Positions 37,496 to 52,600 of a DNA stretch of 64,000 nt are shown piece by piece (position 1 is the stretch's first letter; each line of letters begins with the position of its first letter). Source of the DNA: Sinohyriopsis cumingii. Lineage: Eukaryota; Mollusca; Bivalvia; Unionida; Unionidae. The position numbers were made by a program, and so were the translations under genes. The notes beneath the pieces are model-generated. The model was not told the origin of the DNA. It saw only the letters and a list, made by a program, of their open reading frames with translations, and searched no databases. The stretch spans positions 124,001-188,000 of the forward strand of contig JAPYKE020000037.1 of NCBI GenBank assembly GCA_028554795.2, written 5' to 3'.

Positions 37496-40400
37496 AACCG
37501 TTGGAATAAAAGGTGGTTCCATTATTCTGCCTCGTAAGTCCTCCCATTGAAATTCGTTAAACCATCCAAGCTTTGGTATTTCCTGCGCGGTGGGGCGTTT
37601 GACAGGATTATTTCTTGGAAAGAAAGGAAAGGGAATAAAGGTAATGCTTGAATGAAATTAATCAATATATCAATCATGCAGAGGGCGCATGGGTATTATA
37701 GGCATGTCTCTTTTGGCTTTAAATGTTTAATTGTTTAGTTATGACTTTGATTCATGGGCAATACCGTGTTATAAATATTAACATTCAATTATGTTCTACA
37801 CTGCACCGTGATACAACAGACAAAAACATTATTGTCCTTCCATTCTTCGCACGTTACTTCAAATGGATGACGCCCCTGTCAGGTTTAAGGAACAGTGCAT
37901 TTTCTGCATATTTTCTATGAGACAGATATGCAAAATTGTAAATATCGATATCTTTTTTGTGTTAATGGCAATAACGGAAAGTGCTATCCATGGAATCTGC
38001 AAGAGAATGCTTGATAATACCATTCTGATCATGCACGAGTGAATATTCTACCGTTATATGATTTGTGTCTATCTATCGAGAAAGACAGACAGACAGACAG
38101 TCAAGGACAGGGAGAAATTCGGGCTAACTTTCAAATCTCTATATATAGAGACAGACAAACAGATTAGATAACAACATTAAAAGGACAAATAAGATGATAA
38201 TGAAACAGCTGCAAAATTCTTATTGACTTTGTCGTTATACGGACACGTTTGGCTACAGATGTTCAACCTACTCGTTATTTACGGCAAAAACAACTGAAAA
38301 CATTATGTTTGTCTCTACGCATTTAAAGAAAATCTATGGTGAATTTTACAGTTTCATAAAAATTCAAAGTCTAGCGCTTCATATATTGTGATATGGTCGA
38401 CCCTGTTTTCCCCTTTTTCAAATTGTCTAGAAGCAAATGAAAGCATAGAGGTATAGTTTCACGTATACAAACACTGAAACCCGTTCGGCAGAGTTATATA
38501 TCTACTGAGGTGAGAAAAGAGAATCCTTAGTTGATGCACCGCTCTCATTTACTGGGACTTACCTAATTAATAATTTATTTTCTTTGTATCATAAATTGTG
38601 TTTAACCAGAATCCAGCGATAAGCTCTCAATCTGAGCTTTGGAAATGTGTTAATTTAAAATCCAGTAGGTTTTGGTTTTGTGTGCTTGGAGGTTAGATGT
38701 TTGTTGTCTTCGTTATGTTCTCGTTATATTTCTGGTATATAGCTAGTACGTTGAAATCAAAGACGAAAATACCTTCTTCCTTGTATAGTTTCCATTTAGA
38801 ATCTACAGTGTTCCTATGTCACTTCGGTGGACAACAGCATCGATCCCTTTCAGATATGTGTAGTTTCCGTAAGAGACCTTCAAAAATGTTTCTTTTATTA
38901 TTTGCAAAGACATCAGCATATCTCCTTCTTACCTGCACAATTTCCGTATGAAATCTTCAGCGATCTTTCTAATTTCGGTTGGGAAGACAACATCATTGAT
39001 CCCCTTTATGATATTATTAAATATCTGCATGTCATTATCATCCTTGTCTGCAAATAAGGATCTGGAAGACGAAATACAATATTTGAAAGATAAGCAACTT
39101 CATGTGCTTACTAGGTACTTATAAATATGTACAGAAAGGATAACCTAAACAGACAGAAAGCATAGCAAAATCAAGAACTCATAAGGACTAAGTAATTTTC
39201 TACATTGATTTGAGATGCAAGACAATATATATCTGCTGACATGTTTTAACCAAGAATTATGTCTCCATCACGTGTCTTCTTTTTCGTCTTCTCTGAGTTA
39301 TCTCACATAATGGAAATAAATTAGCACATGCTAGAAATAGAGACTGTACATATTTCACAATTGTATTTGTGAAGGCTCCAATGATTGTGCACGATGTCAC
39401 AGGTTAACTACGTATTTACCATTTGCTGCATCCGATAATGGTAACTGAAAATGATTACTGACAGATGCATCCGTCAAATGACTAGGTAGAATGTAAAGTA
39501 GTGCATGAGATCATCTGTCGCAATGACTCAACTACTATCTTTTGTCCGAAGTAATTTTGCTGTAGCGGTCTCGGTTGAAGTACCAAAATATGCATTAGAT
39601 ACAGACGTATACACATTTCACATTAATTAATACCATTGCATGACTGTATTACTTATCATCCACGGGGTATAAGTTTAATCACATCCGTTATGTTATTGTT
39701 TTAAAAATAATGTATATAATGTATGCATTAAAGTTTAAAGGAGACCAGAAACCAATGGAAATATAGAATAATAATAAAAGTACTTTAGCAGAAAACCTTA
39801 TTCTGAAGTATCATCTGCGACCGTAATACCAATATTTAAATATTGGCCTATCTTCTAGGAGCTGAATTTCCATGACCTCGTATGCAAAAGTTTCGAGCCT
39901 ATTCGGTTACTATTGGGATGTGACGTCATAGTAGCAACTCAGCAACCCAAGTGGGAGTTGCCAGAGTAAAAGACAATGCCGTTTTGCGTTGCTTACGGGT
40001 GTAATAGAATATTAAGAAAAGCCTGTGGACAACATTTTTTTTGCGATCGATAAAGGCATAATGAAAGAATGGATACATTATTACAAACGAGTCGATTTTA
40101 AAGCAACACCAAACAGCACACTGTGCTCGTTACATTTCTAAAAGGAATGTTACGAGAGGGATTATGAAAAAATGGAAGCTGAAGGATACATAAATGCTAG
40201 GCCTAGAATAAAAGTTGGCGCTGTTCCAGACATACCTTTGGATATTATAAATCTTGGGAAAAGTGTTAAACGTGTGAGTTACGAAAATAGGCAGAAGGCC
40301 GAGTAAGTGACCACAAAATGCAACAATCAATTCACAGATCTTTTATCTACACCAACAGTGTTTAAAACAAATCTGATAGCCCGATACCCTGGGTCCATCT

Positions 40401-43400
40401 GGTTTTAGCTTCGGCCCATCCTGTATTTAAAGTGAGGTACCCGTAGGGCTTGTCGAAACAAAAATTGTTTGCCTGAGGAAACTTTGATCGCGCTGGCGAA
40501 ATGAGCAAATGTATTTTCAGGAGGTTGACATACATGCCTTAACACGGCACAATCGAAATCAAATCACCACTGTCCAATGTGAAATTTAGATCTCATTTTA
40601 ATCAAATGGAAGCTTTGCTAAAAATAAGATTCTAAACCTGCCGTCTTTCGAGAAAACAAAATCTTCAACAATCTTAAAAAATTAAAAATTAAAAACAAAA
40701 TAATTTTCAGTGTATGCCTGTTACATGTAGTATGCATAAACGGTAACCTGTAATGATTGGAACTGATATAAAACTATCAGTTTGGCAGTTTAAATAGTAG
40801 CGATTAAAAGAAAAGAGGTCAACGGTTCACATTAACTGGCTGACAATATAAACTGGGATGGGGGTGGGGGGGGAGAAGAGATTATTGACCCATCCCCTTG
40901 TCCCAATGTGCGAGCGCCCATGGGACATGCCTTTTCTCCCTGTGATACGCCTTATTATTCCTACAGGACAAGCCCGGTTTGCATATTCTTGTCAGCTCTG
41001 GCTAAATTGCAAAATAGCTAAAGTTTTGATCCAAGTAAGCAAACAATAAAGCCGGTGTGACTAATCAACATAATCCTTATCCTTGCATTGATCTTGTGAA
41101 AACGACTGCCCTTCAGACATACTTCAAAGAAACCATGTTCGACAGTGTGCGTATGAAAGCACCATCAATTGATTGCCAAATAAACGATGCCTATTTTGTT
41201 GTTACTTACGATGCCATGGACTTCATTTTAGCTGTTCAAATTTGCAGTCACAAGTTACTGTACACGTGGCAACTGTTTTTCTCACGTTTTATTCCCCATC
41301 TTATTTACTTAGGTTTAAGTCTTAATCCATGTAACACTGTTTGCTGAATAAAATATTTATTATGAATTAGCTCTTTAAGGGCACATATGCTGCATGGTAT
41401 ATTTTGCTTTATTCCTTGTTTTAATTTAATCATAGTGATTAAACTTTACATATACGGTGGAGGAATGTCAGGTGTTAACTGGCCGAGTTTCTTTGGCGGA
41501 AATGGAAATGCGATTTTGTTTGCAGAGAAAATTTCACAGTGATCATTCGTTTAAGCTAATTAGTGACCATTTTTTAAAAAAAAATTTTTTTTTTTTTTAC
41601 TATAGTACTGTTACTTGAATAATATTTAATCTTCACGTTCTATTTACTGAAGTAAAACTAAACTGTTGTGTGATGTTAATTATTTCGTCCAGTGCCGGAT
41701 TTAGATGTGTGTGCGTGTGATTTGACAATTTTTCAGTCACATCGCCACAATGTCTGCAGTGTGGCAGTCTAGACTGGATTGCATACGTTATATCTATTTA
41801 TAAATGGTTTGGGGTTGGGCTTTTTTCTTCTGACAAATGAAAAGTTGACAGACATAATGTAATAATCGGGACTTCGCTGAGAAAAATTAATGAGATAATA
41901 CGAGATCGGGAGGTATTTCTCCCGGCTTGAGAGTTGACAGGTATGAACTGTCCGGGCTTGTGGAATTTCAGTCAGGGCTTGAGTTTATTTAAGTCACCAG
42001 CCCGGTGCAGGACACACGGTACTAATTCAACTCCATGAGTAAACATATGGAAACACCATCATATTTAAAATTCAATAACTTAAAATTTCTGGGTGCTGAG
42101 GATGAGACCTATAATTATCCATGTACATCTAACCTTGTTGTAAGCTTATGTTTGGAGAGCACCATATGAGCTGCGGCATTTTGTTTACATACATGTGCAT
42201 GAAACACATGTTATTGATTCTGCACCAAATGAATCAGGTGCTACTTTCACTATCGAGTACTCCTGAGTCAAGCCTGTAAGAATGCTAAAATTGCATCAGT
42301 AGAAATTTGTCTATATTTTTTTAAAATTACATATAGTATAAGCTCTCAAAAGATATTTTTCCTAAAATTTTGATTTAAATTATTAACCAATTATGGACCA
42401 CCAAACCCGTAAATCATTTCTAGACTGATTTACAGTTCTTCCGTATAATTAATACTGTGTGTTCTGCATGTGCCTAAGAAAATTCGTTTAGCACTGACCA
42501 GTACAGTACATAAACTATTATATTAGACAGCAGATTCAACTTTTGAATGTGCAACCCAAATGTGGTCTCCTCCTGTCTGCCTCGTTCGCCATGTTTATGT
42601 TTGTATTCGAGGACTGGCTAGTATTGCGTCACGGGACCACATGATCTGTCGTCTCATCAAAACTCGGAAAAACTCGGAATCGTGGTATCTTCCACGCAAT
42701 ATAATCACTACCCGCTTACGATATTTAATTTATTAACATGACAGTCGAATTAAAATCTCTAGAGAATTACATACCTAAAAGGAAAATTTTGATTTCTAGT
42801 CTCCTACAATTTTCTTAAGGTTAATACAAAATCGGTATAAATTAAATTTTCATTTAAATAGATTTTTAGTTTTAGTTTATTCGTTACTTTCGGTTCAGAT
42901 ATAAACGATGTACGTGTTTGTAAAAGAAAGACGTGGGTAGACAACTAGATTGTCTTCTTATATATTAAGCATATCATATTATTTATACGAAGAGGCGTAA
43001 CTTAATCATTCATACATGATCGAGGCAGCTGTAACTGTTTTGACATGTGCGTTATTGCGAATTTAGCTGTATAAAAACACCAGAGGCTCGCGTACTGTAT
43101 AAATGCATGTATTGCAGGCACAGGCTAGTTTTGGTGCACAGCAAACCGTTTATTACTCCCGTACACAGTGTTTGTCAATTCTTACCGGCCAGAAAGCATA
43201 GCAAAAACAAGAACTCCCAAGGACCAAATATCTGCCGCTGTGTCGTGTCCCTTTTTTAAAATGATCTCAGGGGCTATATAATCTGGCGTTCCACACATCG
43301 TCTGGGTCTTTTCACCTGGTCCGACCTTCTTGGCCATACCAAAGTCAATCTATTGAGAGAAAAAAAACGCATAAAATGGTATGTGTTATATGTAGCTGAA

Positions 43401-45278
43401 AAGCGGAGTGTATTCGGAAAGTACTTAGTAACCTTAACTTGACAATATCCACTATAAGTAATGAAAGGTGAAATGTTTACCTAACAAACCCATGCGTGAG
43501 GATGGGGATGATCTATCACTGATTCACCGAATGCGATCTAAATCAATCCGACATGTGTTGCAAATTATTTCTCTAAAGGTTTTACAAAACCCCTGTTAAT
43601 TTGTGCATGACAATGGGCACTTAAATTAGTGCTATGAAACAAAAAGTTGCCAATCTATGCAAGAAAAGGATAAACAATATTACATAATGTTTTCTAACCA
43701 CATAAAGAAATAATATTTATTATCAAACTGAAAGAATGAAACCCATTAATAAGAGCGCGATGTATAAGATTCAGTTTTAACGTGTCATAGAGACACGAAG
43801 GACTATTTGAGCAAGGCCACAAGTTCATCAATGTTAGAACATGCCTTCCACTTACATATCTAAAATGCAAAACAAAGTTTGACCAAAGAATGTTATTGAT
43901 GGAGAGTTGAAGGCAATTATTTACATCATTATGAGAATAAAATCATTTCCGAGTATTGACTAAACTTATGCCGTATGTTTCATTCATTTTTCTACATACT
44001 TGATGAAATCCAGTACATTCGTTGTAAGGATAGATGAACCAAAACCAATTTTCTAAAATTGGTTTTGACGCACATCAGATTCATGTGTAAAGATTACAGT
44101 TCAAACATGTATGGTGCAAATTGTTGTAGACTTGTACTTATCAAAGGAAGAATCATTATTTGAATACAATTCTACTATAACAAGCAAGACATGGGTTGCC
44201 ACTACCATAAGGCGACATAAAAAAATATTGAACAGGGAAAAATCTAAGTATCTCAAGTCGATTTTTTTCACATGTGTATCGTTTTTGTTGCTGTTGGGTG
44301 TTGGTGAAATATCTTAATCGGTTTGGGAATTATGATCTGCCAAAGAAATATATTTAAGAACATGCAGATGAAGTAATTGATGATGTCATATTTTCACTCC
44401 TCTGTATCACATTGGGGATAGGAGAGAAGAAACAAAAACATGAAGTCATCTACATTCCTTCCCATGCCAAATGTCTGCTAGGGGACAAAATTATTAATCA
44501 TAGATTTCATAGATAGGACATTCGTATCTACAAAATATACAGGAAATTGACTAGGACCATGTGTTATGCTCCAAAAATGGATGTGTGATTGATGGATGAA
44601 TGATCTGACAAATGGAGATGAATGTTCAGGTGATTTAATAGAAGAACTTTGAATATGGAACTGTACCTTTATACCGCTTGTCCAGTAAATGTATCATAAA
44701 CGTTTTGGACATGATCTTAGTGTTAAGCCCCTACAACTAAATCGGGGATAAAGGAATGAATGACAAATAAATTAATGAAATGCAGAAAATACAACCGAAT
44801 TACGATTTTGGAATATTTACCAAAGATCATTTATATATCTCAAACGACTTTGGAGTTGTGATCTGGAAAGGTCCTTATAACCAACAAATGTATCAACAGG
44901 ATAAACTGCCGAAAGATTTTACAAATATTGGAAATGAAGCACTGTGAAAACCATAAGGCAGATATGAGCCACTAGCCCAATATGTGTTTCAAGTTTCTTA
45001 GAAATACATCGATTTTTTTGCGATATACTCCGGACCTTAGAATTGACAAAGAGGGTTTACGTGGAGACAAACGGACAAAGCGTTAGCTACATCCATTTGT
45101 CGTGGAGTGGGTATAAGGAATAAAACCGAACAAGAAATGGTCATGCTCTTGACTTACGGTGTCGTTTTTATTTATGATAACAGCAACTTCATATCAACTC
45201 GTGATATATATTGAGACAGTTATAATGATTATTTAAAATTCGATCCGACAGAAGAATGTAAATTGCCTCAGTGAATGG

Positions 45279-45357
<79 letters not shown>

Positions 45358-46632
45358 TTTTGCATGTATTGTGGAGTCCAAGAGTACGTATCTCAGAGTA
45401 AAAATATATAGGTATACATATAAGTTTTGCATATGCCATGTAGTCCAGGAGTACGTATTTCAAAGTAACATTAGAGGTATACATATTATTTTTACACTTC
45501 CTTTGTAATCCAGGGGCATGTATTTGAGAGCAAAATATAGAAGTATTTTTATGTTACTTGTTTAGGTTCGAATAAACAGTAAGAGAAGAAAGAATGATAA
45601 CAACAAGCTTAAAAAAATACATAAATTTATTTCCATGGAAAAATTCTGTGAAAATAATAAAAAAATATGAACTTACGGTTTTATAGAAACAAATCCAAAA
45701 TTAATCCAAGAATTACCGAAGAATACATTTTTTAAGTCCTAATAACAAAATGTCCTACGGATTTCACGTTCGAATCCCGACGAAGAATACAAGATGGAAG
45801 AAGATGACGTATGCTACATTCTGTAGTGTTACATTCTGTAGTGTTGAAGTCTACAGTTACTTATAGAAATACAATTTATCATGTCGGTCTTGGAAATCCA
45901 AATTAAATTTGTTAGCAATGTCTTTTCAAATTTTCTCTGTGATGACTTCTTAAAATATTTCCAGAGAATTAATTCTTTCGAAATCTAACTGATCTGAAGA
46001 AAATTATAACTCAGAATCTAGCTACAAAAAAATAACATTAGTGTAAAAAGCTCAAAACAGAAGTCTCTCTCGACGCATCTTTATTGGAACTAACGGATGC
46101 ACAGTAATGGAAAAATTGCGAAACACAGGGCCATATGACCGTGTTTACATCTGAAAAAAATCACGTGCACATAATATGGCCTTGATTAGGCGAGTGGTTT
46201 TACTCTTAGAATAAAATAAAATAAAATTGTTTACATCTTGAATCATGACCTTGACAACAACCAATCATTTTAAAATAAAATAGAACTTATTTACGTGTTT
46301 GCTACTAACTTTGAATCAAGGTTAGGTTCTAGGTCAAATCCTGGTGTTTACGAAAGAATGATTCATGTCAACTGATTTCCTGGAAAATTTTTTTATCTCC
46401 AGTGAATAAAGTTACATTATAATAGCATATAAGAGAATGCAAAATTTAAAACTGACAAACAATTAAAGTAAAATAAATATGAATTAAATCAGATATACGT
46501 AACAGTATATATACCATTTTTGCACATGCTCTGGAGTCCAAAAGTACGTATTTGAGAGTACCAATACCAAAATATATAAAATCAATTTTGCATATGCTTT
46601 TGGAGTCCAGGAATATTCATTTGAGAGTACAA

Positions 46633-46699
<67 letters not shown>

Positions 46700-49600
46700 A
46701 GTTTTGCATACGATCTGGAGTCAGGATTACATATATGAGAGTATAAATGTGTAGGTATACATACCAGTTTTGCATATCCTTTGGAGTCCAGGAGTACGTT
46801 TGCGAGCTGTAGATCTCTATGGATGATTCCTTTTGAGTGTATGAAGCTGACTGCCTCTACTATACAGGCTGTGTAGAATTTTGCAGCTGTATGACTAAAG
46901 TGCTTTCTATAACAAAAAAGCAACAAATTTAGAAGCGTAAAGGAGTATAGCATTAGACTTTGGTCAAGGTCGACATACATTGCGTTCTATGAAGATTTAT
47001 ATTAAAGCCATCAGACCATTCTAGGGCATTCATCTCCTTCCAGAGAATATCAACAACTCACATCTCCAACAAATATTTTTTCATTCAGAAAATACAAAAC
47101 GTGAAATTTTTCTCAAAAGTCATATTCATCAAATATTTTAAGTTCCTCGCCGTTTCTACTATCCACAGGGTCTAAATAAAATTATGAAAATCTAAAAAAC
47201 TATATAACTAGAATAATTCAACATCTGCAACTCTTAAAAAAGCAATTTTACAGTTGTGATTTTTACGTATTTTGTGTATTGAACTGATAACGTCGAGAGT
47301 CACATGACATTAGTTCAAAATATTTATAACTAATACGTATGTGTTAATTAAGGCAGTGACGTAGGAGGTCGAGTCGTAGCACCCAAACTGTACTTGTGAG
47401 AAAATAAGCTGAATAAAAGTAAATATTTTTGTCACATTTGTTCAATGAGTGTTATATCTAAATAACAACAAATTAATTAATTTTGTTTATAAGGATAACC
47501 TTTAACCTTGGAAAAAGAATTTGTTACAGCTGATGTGACTAATGCGTGTAGATCACGTAGACAACCGGATCGCGATTATATTTGACAGAAAATTTAGTTT
47601 CCTGTCCTTAATTAATCCCCGTGATCGTGTTGTAAGGTTTGAAGAAAGCCCATCAATGATGAATTTATAAAATGATACAAGCGTATAATACAAACACGGC
47701 CAGTACTGCTAATAGTGTCCTAAAGTTGAGGGATAAAGGCCATTTTGTATCTCATTTAAATAAGGGCTCACTTGAAATGACCTGAATGTAACACGTAGCC
47801 AATGTTTGTTTCAACAGGAAACTTATGGTAAAAACAGTGTACAAGGAAGAAATCACAGCTGCTAGATAACACGATTTACAAAATTAGCGCCGCCATCCAT
47901 AGCAAGTATACACGCACAAGTAGAATAAATGCAGTAAAATCGATCTCCGTTTCTTCAGATAATTTTTATGATGACATAAATATGCACGTTTGTATCATCA
48001 AATTATTGTGCACCTATAAGAGAAAGATGACCTCTACAGTGCCACGTACGAAAGTGTTAGTTGATGTTTCTTATTCATTTAAATTTGGATTTTAACCCCA
48101 TCCTTTAATTGTTAGCTTTCTTGAAAAACAAACAAACAATTACGGTAATAAAATCTAAATCAGCAGTGTATAAGATTGTTTAACTTACTCTTCATTTAAC
48201 AAGGTGAACAGCTCGCCTCCAAGACAAGGCTCCATTAACAGGTACAGATGTTCATCATCCTTAAACGTTTTATGCAACCTGGAAGAAAAAAAATTGTGAA
48301 AGAAACATAGCTCCATATCTGTTATTTGATCATACCTACCTTATAACTATCATCTACGAAATACTATAATTGTATTAACATGTTCAACTGAAGATGCCTT
48401 AATTACAAATATTTTAAATGGGTACAATAGCTACTGAATTTTCGTCAGGTCTAAATGTCGATAAGATTCTTAAATTTTTTCATGACGCTTTTGTCATTTG
48501 TATGAGTTTGATTATTCGTTTGCAGCTTCCACGTGAGACTCGATATTTTATTAAAAGGAATGCATTTAATTATATTATATCATACCCGACTTGTTTGTAA
48601 CGTCTTTATAGGCCAAGGATTTCATGTCTTAATATAGCACGATTGCTTAATTGTTATTGTCTCTCATCCTATGGAATTTATGCACATGAGAAGATCAATT
48701 TGTGTTGGACTATGGCGAATCTCGGTGGACAAGTAATTTTGTAACATGATCTCCTTGCGCAATATGCAAACGTGATGCACGTGTTTTTGTACTTTTTCTT
48801 CATTTCTTTTAATTCAGTCTTTTTACAATCATGATAGTTAATGTAATCTAATGATTCTCACCTTTTACAAATTTACTGTTTCTTAATGAACAAATTCTAT
48901 CCAACACTCCTATTTAATATATTGAAACTCTAAAAAGTAAATTGCCTCGAAATAAGCATAACAACTAAACATTTACCGTCTTTCCTAAAAGTGAGTGACC
49001 CAAAAATGACTGCTCACTTACTATTTTGTCCAGCTTTAATTGACAACAATGCTTAGATATCATGGAGTGTTCACTGAAGTGAAAAACTTAATGCAACCTA
49101 GAAAATAGTTACTGTGCAAATGGGATCCGAAGTGAAATGAATTCGGTTTTCGTTTGGATAATACGTATGGCTCAATAGCAAACCAATGCATATGTAGACC
49201 CAAAGAGTTTAAACCAATACATGTATAGACGCAGTCAATTCAAACCAGTACAAGTATAGTCCCAAACAGTTCAAACCAAAACAAGTATAGACCCAAACAG
49301 TTCAATCCAATAGAAACATAGACCCAAATCGTTCAATCCAATACAACTATAGAACCAAACAGTTAAACCAAACAATGTATAGTCCCAAAGAGTTTAAACC
49401 AGTACAAGTATAGACCCAAAGATTGTAAACGAATACAAGTATAGGCCCATTCAGTTCACGCCAATACAAGTATAGACCCAAACAGCTCAAACCAAACAAA
49501 GTATAGACCCAACCAGTTAAAAAAAAAGCTATTCCAAATTTGAGAATGATCAAGTGACATGAAACACTAGGTCGGTCTTCCGTAATGCATACCAACAAGC

Positions 49601-52600
49601 TTATCGAATTTCTTTTGTCTACATCAAGTGGTCATTGCATTAAATATGCTAAGAAGATAACGTGCGTACCAGGTTTTGTTCGTCTACTTGAAACTGATTT
49701 TGCTTCATCGTGCTAACAAGGATTTTGTCAAAAAGAAAGTTCAAAATGACGAATAAGCAGTTTTCATATCCTTTCCAAGAGTATGTAAATATGTATACGG
49801 CTTCCTCTTGCAATTGAATTTCTTTCGTTCTTTATTTAGGCAATCGTCATAAAGAGAACAAAATTTTAAAAAATGACAATTGGACAAACAAAACGACACC
49901 AACATCTCATATTAAGGACATCTACAAGCAGTGGGAGCATGGAAAATAAAAATCATAATCTTACCTTACAATGAAATCTGATCTCAATTCCGCCATAATG
50001 TTCTTTTCATTCAGGACCTGTGTTTGTTGGCCGATTGCTACGATGTGCTGCTTGTTGAGGATCTTTAGAGCATACGTATCCTTGCTGTTATTGTTTTCCT
50101 GCACCTGAAAATTATTCACATACGTAATATATACTATTTCAAGGTATTGTCTTTCCTCAAGACGTGCAGTTGTGTTCTACGATTTAAGGTATTGTCTTTT
50201 CTGAAGACTTTTATATGTGTTGTACAATTTAAAGGTATTGTCTTCACTCAAGACTTGTATCTGTGTAGTATATTTTCACAGTGTTGTGTTGACGTACTAC
50301 AACCAAAGTCATTTACAATCAATGCACATTATCAACCAGCCGATTCTCACCGTTGACTTTATTGATTTTTTCTAGGATCAAATGATGATCGATGAGTATA
50401 TATCAAAGTGTAACTTGTACCCAATCAGTCGCCAAAAAATAAAATTTGAGTGGTTTGTGTTAGATTTGTGAGTGATTAATAAAATATGCACGTTAATCCA
50501 ACCAAATCATAATCATTTAATCCTTTTAATTCCAAGTTTCATCCTTTTGACGTCAACATAGCGGATTCCATTAAATCAGCGTCTGCATTAAAGTAGTACG
50601 TAGTATTTTTTTATGCAGATTAATATCAACGTCTTTGCTAGCTATGAGTCACCATCATAATTTATTACGCAAACATGCTTTATGTTTTTCCTTTCATTCT
50701 TATTGCTTTCTATGCAGTTCGACCGCATCCATTTTCAGCGAGATCCCCCGCTTTTGCTTCGTGCGACCATTATACTAATAACAACTACATTATAAACAAA
50801 ATGTCGAAAGAAAATGTAGTAGTTTATGAGGTACTCATGCCCTTAAAAGCCTGCCATATTCTTTATCTGCAAAACAGGGTTATAGTTTCAGTGGATAAAG
50901 GACGTGCAATTGCAAATGTTTTTGAACCACTAATTGGAGGTTTTGTTTGCCTGTGCCAAATTTGATCCCGAGCCTTCAAAAAATCAGTTGATACAGTGAA
51001 GCCTTGATCGAAAAGCAATGGAAGCAGTATGGGAACAAAATGTATGTCCCATGATTAGTTTATATGATATGTGACTCTACCAACTTCTGTTATTGTATAG
51101 GGATTAAAAGTGACCAACCTGGAAAAGAGTGAATGATTAACAGACGAACAAACTTGATATATCCCACTTTTCTTCAAAGATACGAGGAGTTTAGTTGGAT
51201 GTGATATTTTACATCATAACACTGAAGTAAAGGGCTTTGCCCAAGGACAATACAATGTACCCGATCTGGCTCATCCTATGGTAGGATTCGAAGCAGTATT
51301 CTTTCGGTCTTGAGCCTGTGACGCCAAACGAATGACCCACCGCGTCGAGTACATTCATTAGTTGTTCTTACGACAGGCAGGATTATACATAGGGACGAAA
51401 AGAGGAGAAACACAAATTGGAGAATAAAGTACTTACCAATATTACCCTTCCAAAACCTCCAACACCCAGCGGTGTTACTATATGCAGGTCTTGTAGCTTC
51501 AAGTTTGCCATTTCTGTTTCTAAACTAGAAGAACGAAACAGCAGAAGGTCATTAACGGAACAAATAAAAACATAAGAAATCTCAGACAAATATATTACCT
51601 GATCATGTTGCATTAGGATAACTTTCTTTCCTACCTCAACATCACTCCTCTCGTAAAGACGTAAAATGTATTTCTGACTATGGGTTATATAGACAACTGG
51701 AAGCAACTCTTAAAGGTTAATCACCCTTCCACCCGGCAGGCGCCCACCATTATATCCTGTTAAAACCAGTTTTCGCTTTCGCTGCCCTGTGCTCATCCGT
51801 TCTTCGAACATACCAATTCATCTTGATATATTTTATACCTTAACTTATGTCACTCACATTTACAGCAGTGCAGGAAGTTCAAAAGTTGTTTGATATGATG
51901 CGTACAATATTTTTCTAAAAAACTCCGGACAATTGATAAATATTTTTAAAATTATCGTACTGATTAATTTTCCTCACATATGACTTCGAACGGCAAATAA
52001 CATTTTCACTGGTAGAATTTCCAGGTCACTATTTTTACTCTTAACGCATTTCCTCTAATTATAGCTCTTTTTATATCGCGGTTATTATTAAATGCCAATT
52101 TGAACTCGCTTTTGATATGCAGTTCATGCAATGGAAATCAGCACAATCACATTGTGGCTTTCATATCGTCTGCACCTCTGCAATTCGTTCAAAACGGAAA
52201 TCAGTTTAAAAGTGATTTGGATCTAAAATGGGGCCGTCTGGATGATATTTCAAAGTTTGGATATTGTCGTCCTTTAGGAATGATCAAGAGGAGCTAGAAG
52301 TGTTTTTATTTTTATTTTTATAAGAGCACATCTGAACTAAGGCCAAACTGAATATTCTATAACCCAAAATAAACCTATCCATCAAACAGAATAAGTAAAG
52401 GGAACCAAAAGTTCTTTTAACGATGCCTAATATATACAAGGTCATTTTAAGTAGCCAGTATAACCAGTGAGGAAAACCTGGGAATTTGTTTTCTTTCACG
52501 TTCTAACACTATAAAAAGATACGAAACTGGAGAGCGACACCATAGACATAAAGACATTTTTATCCAAGATGGCTGGATTCAGAGGTAGTAAAATGTTATC

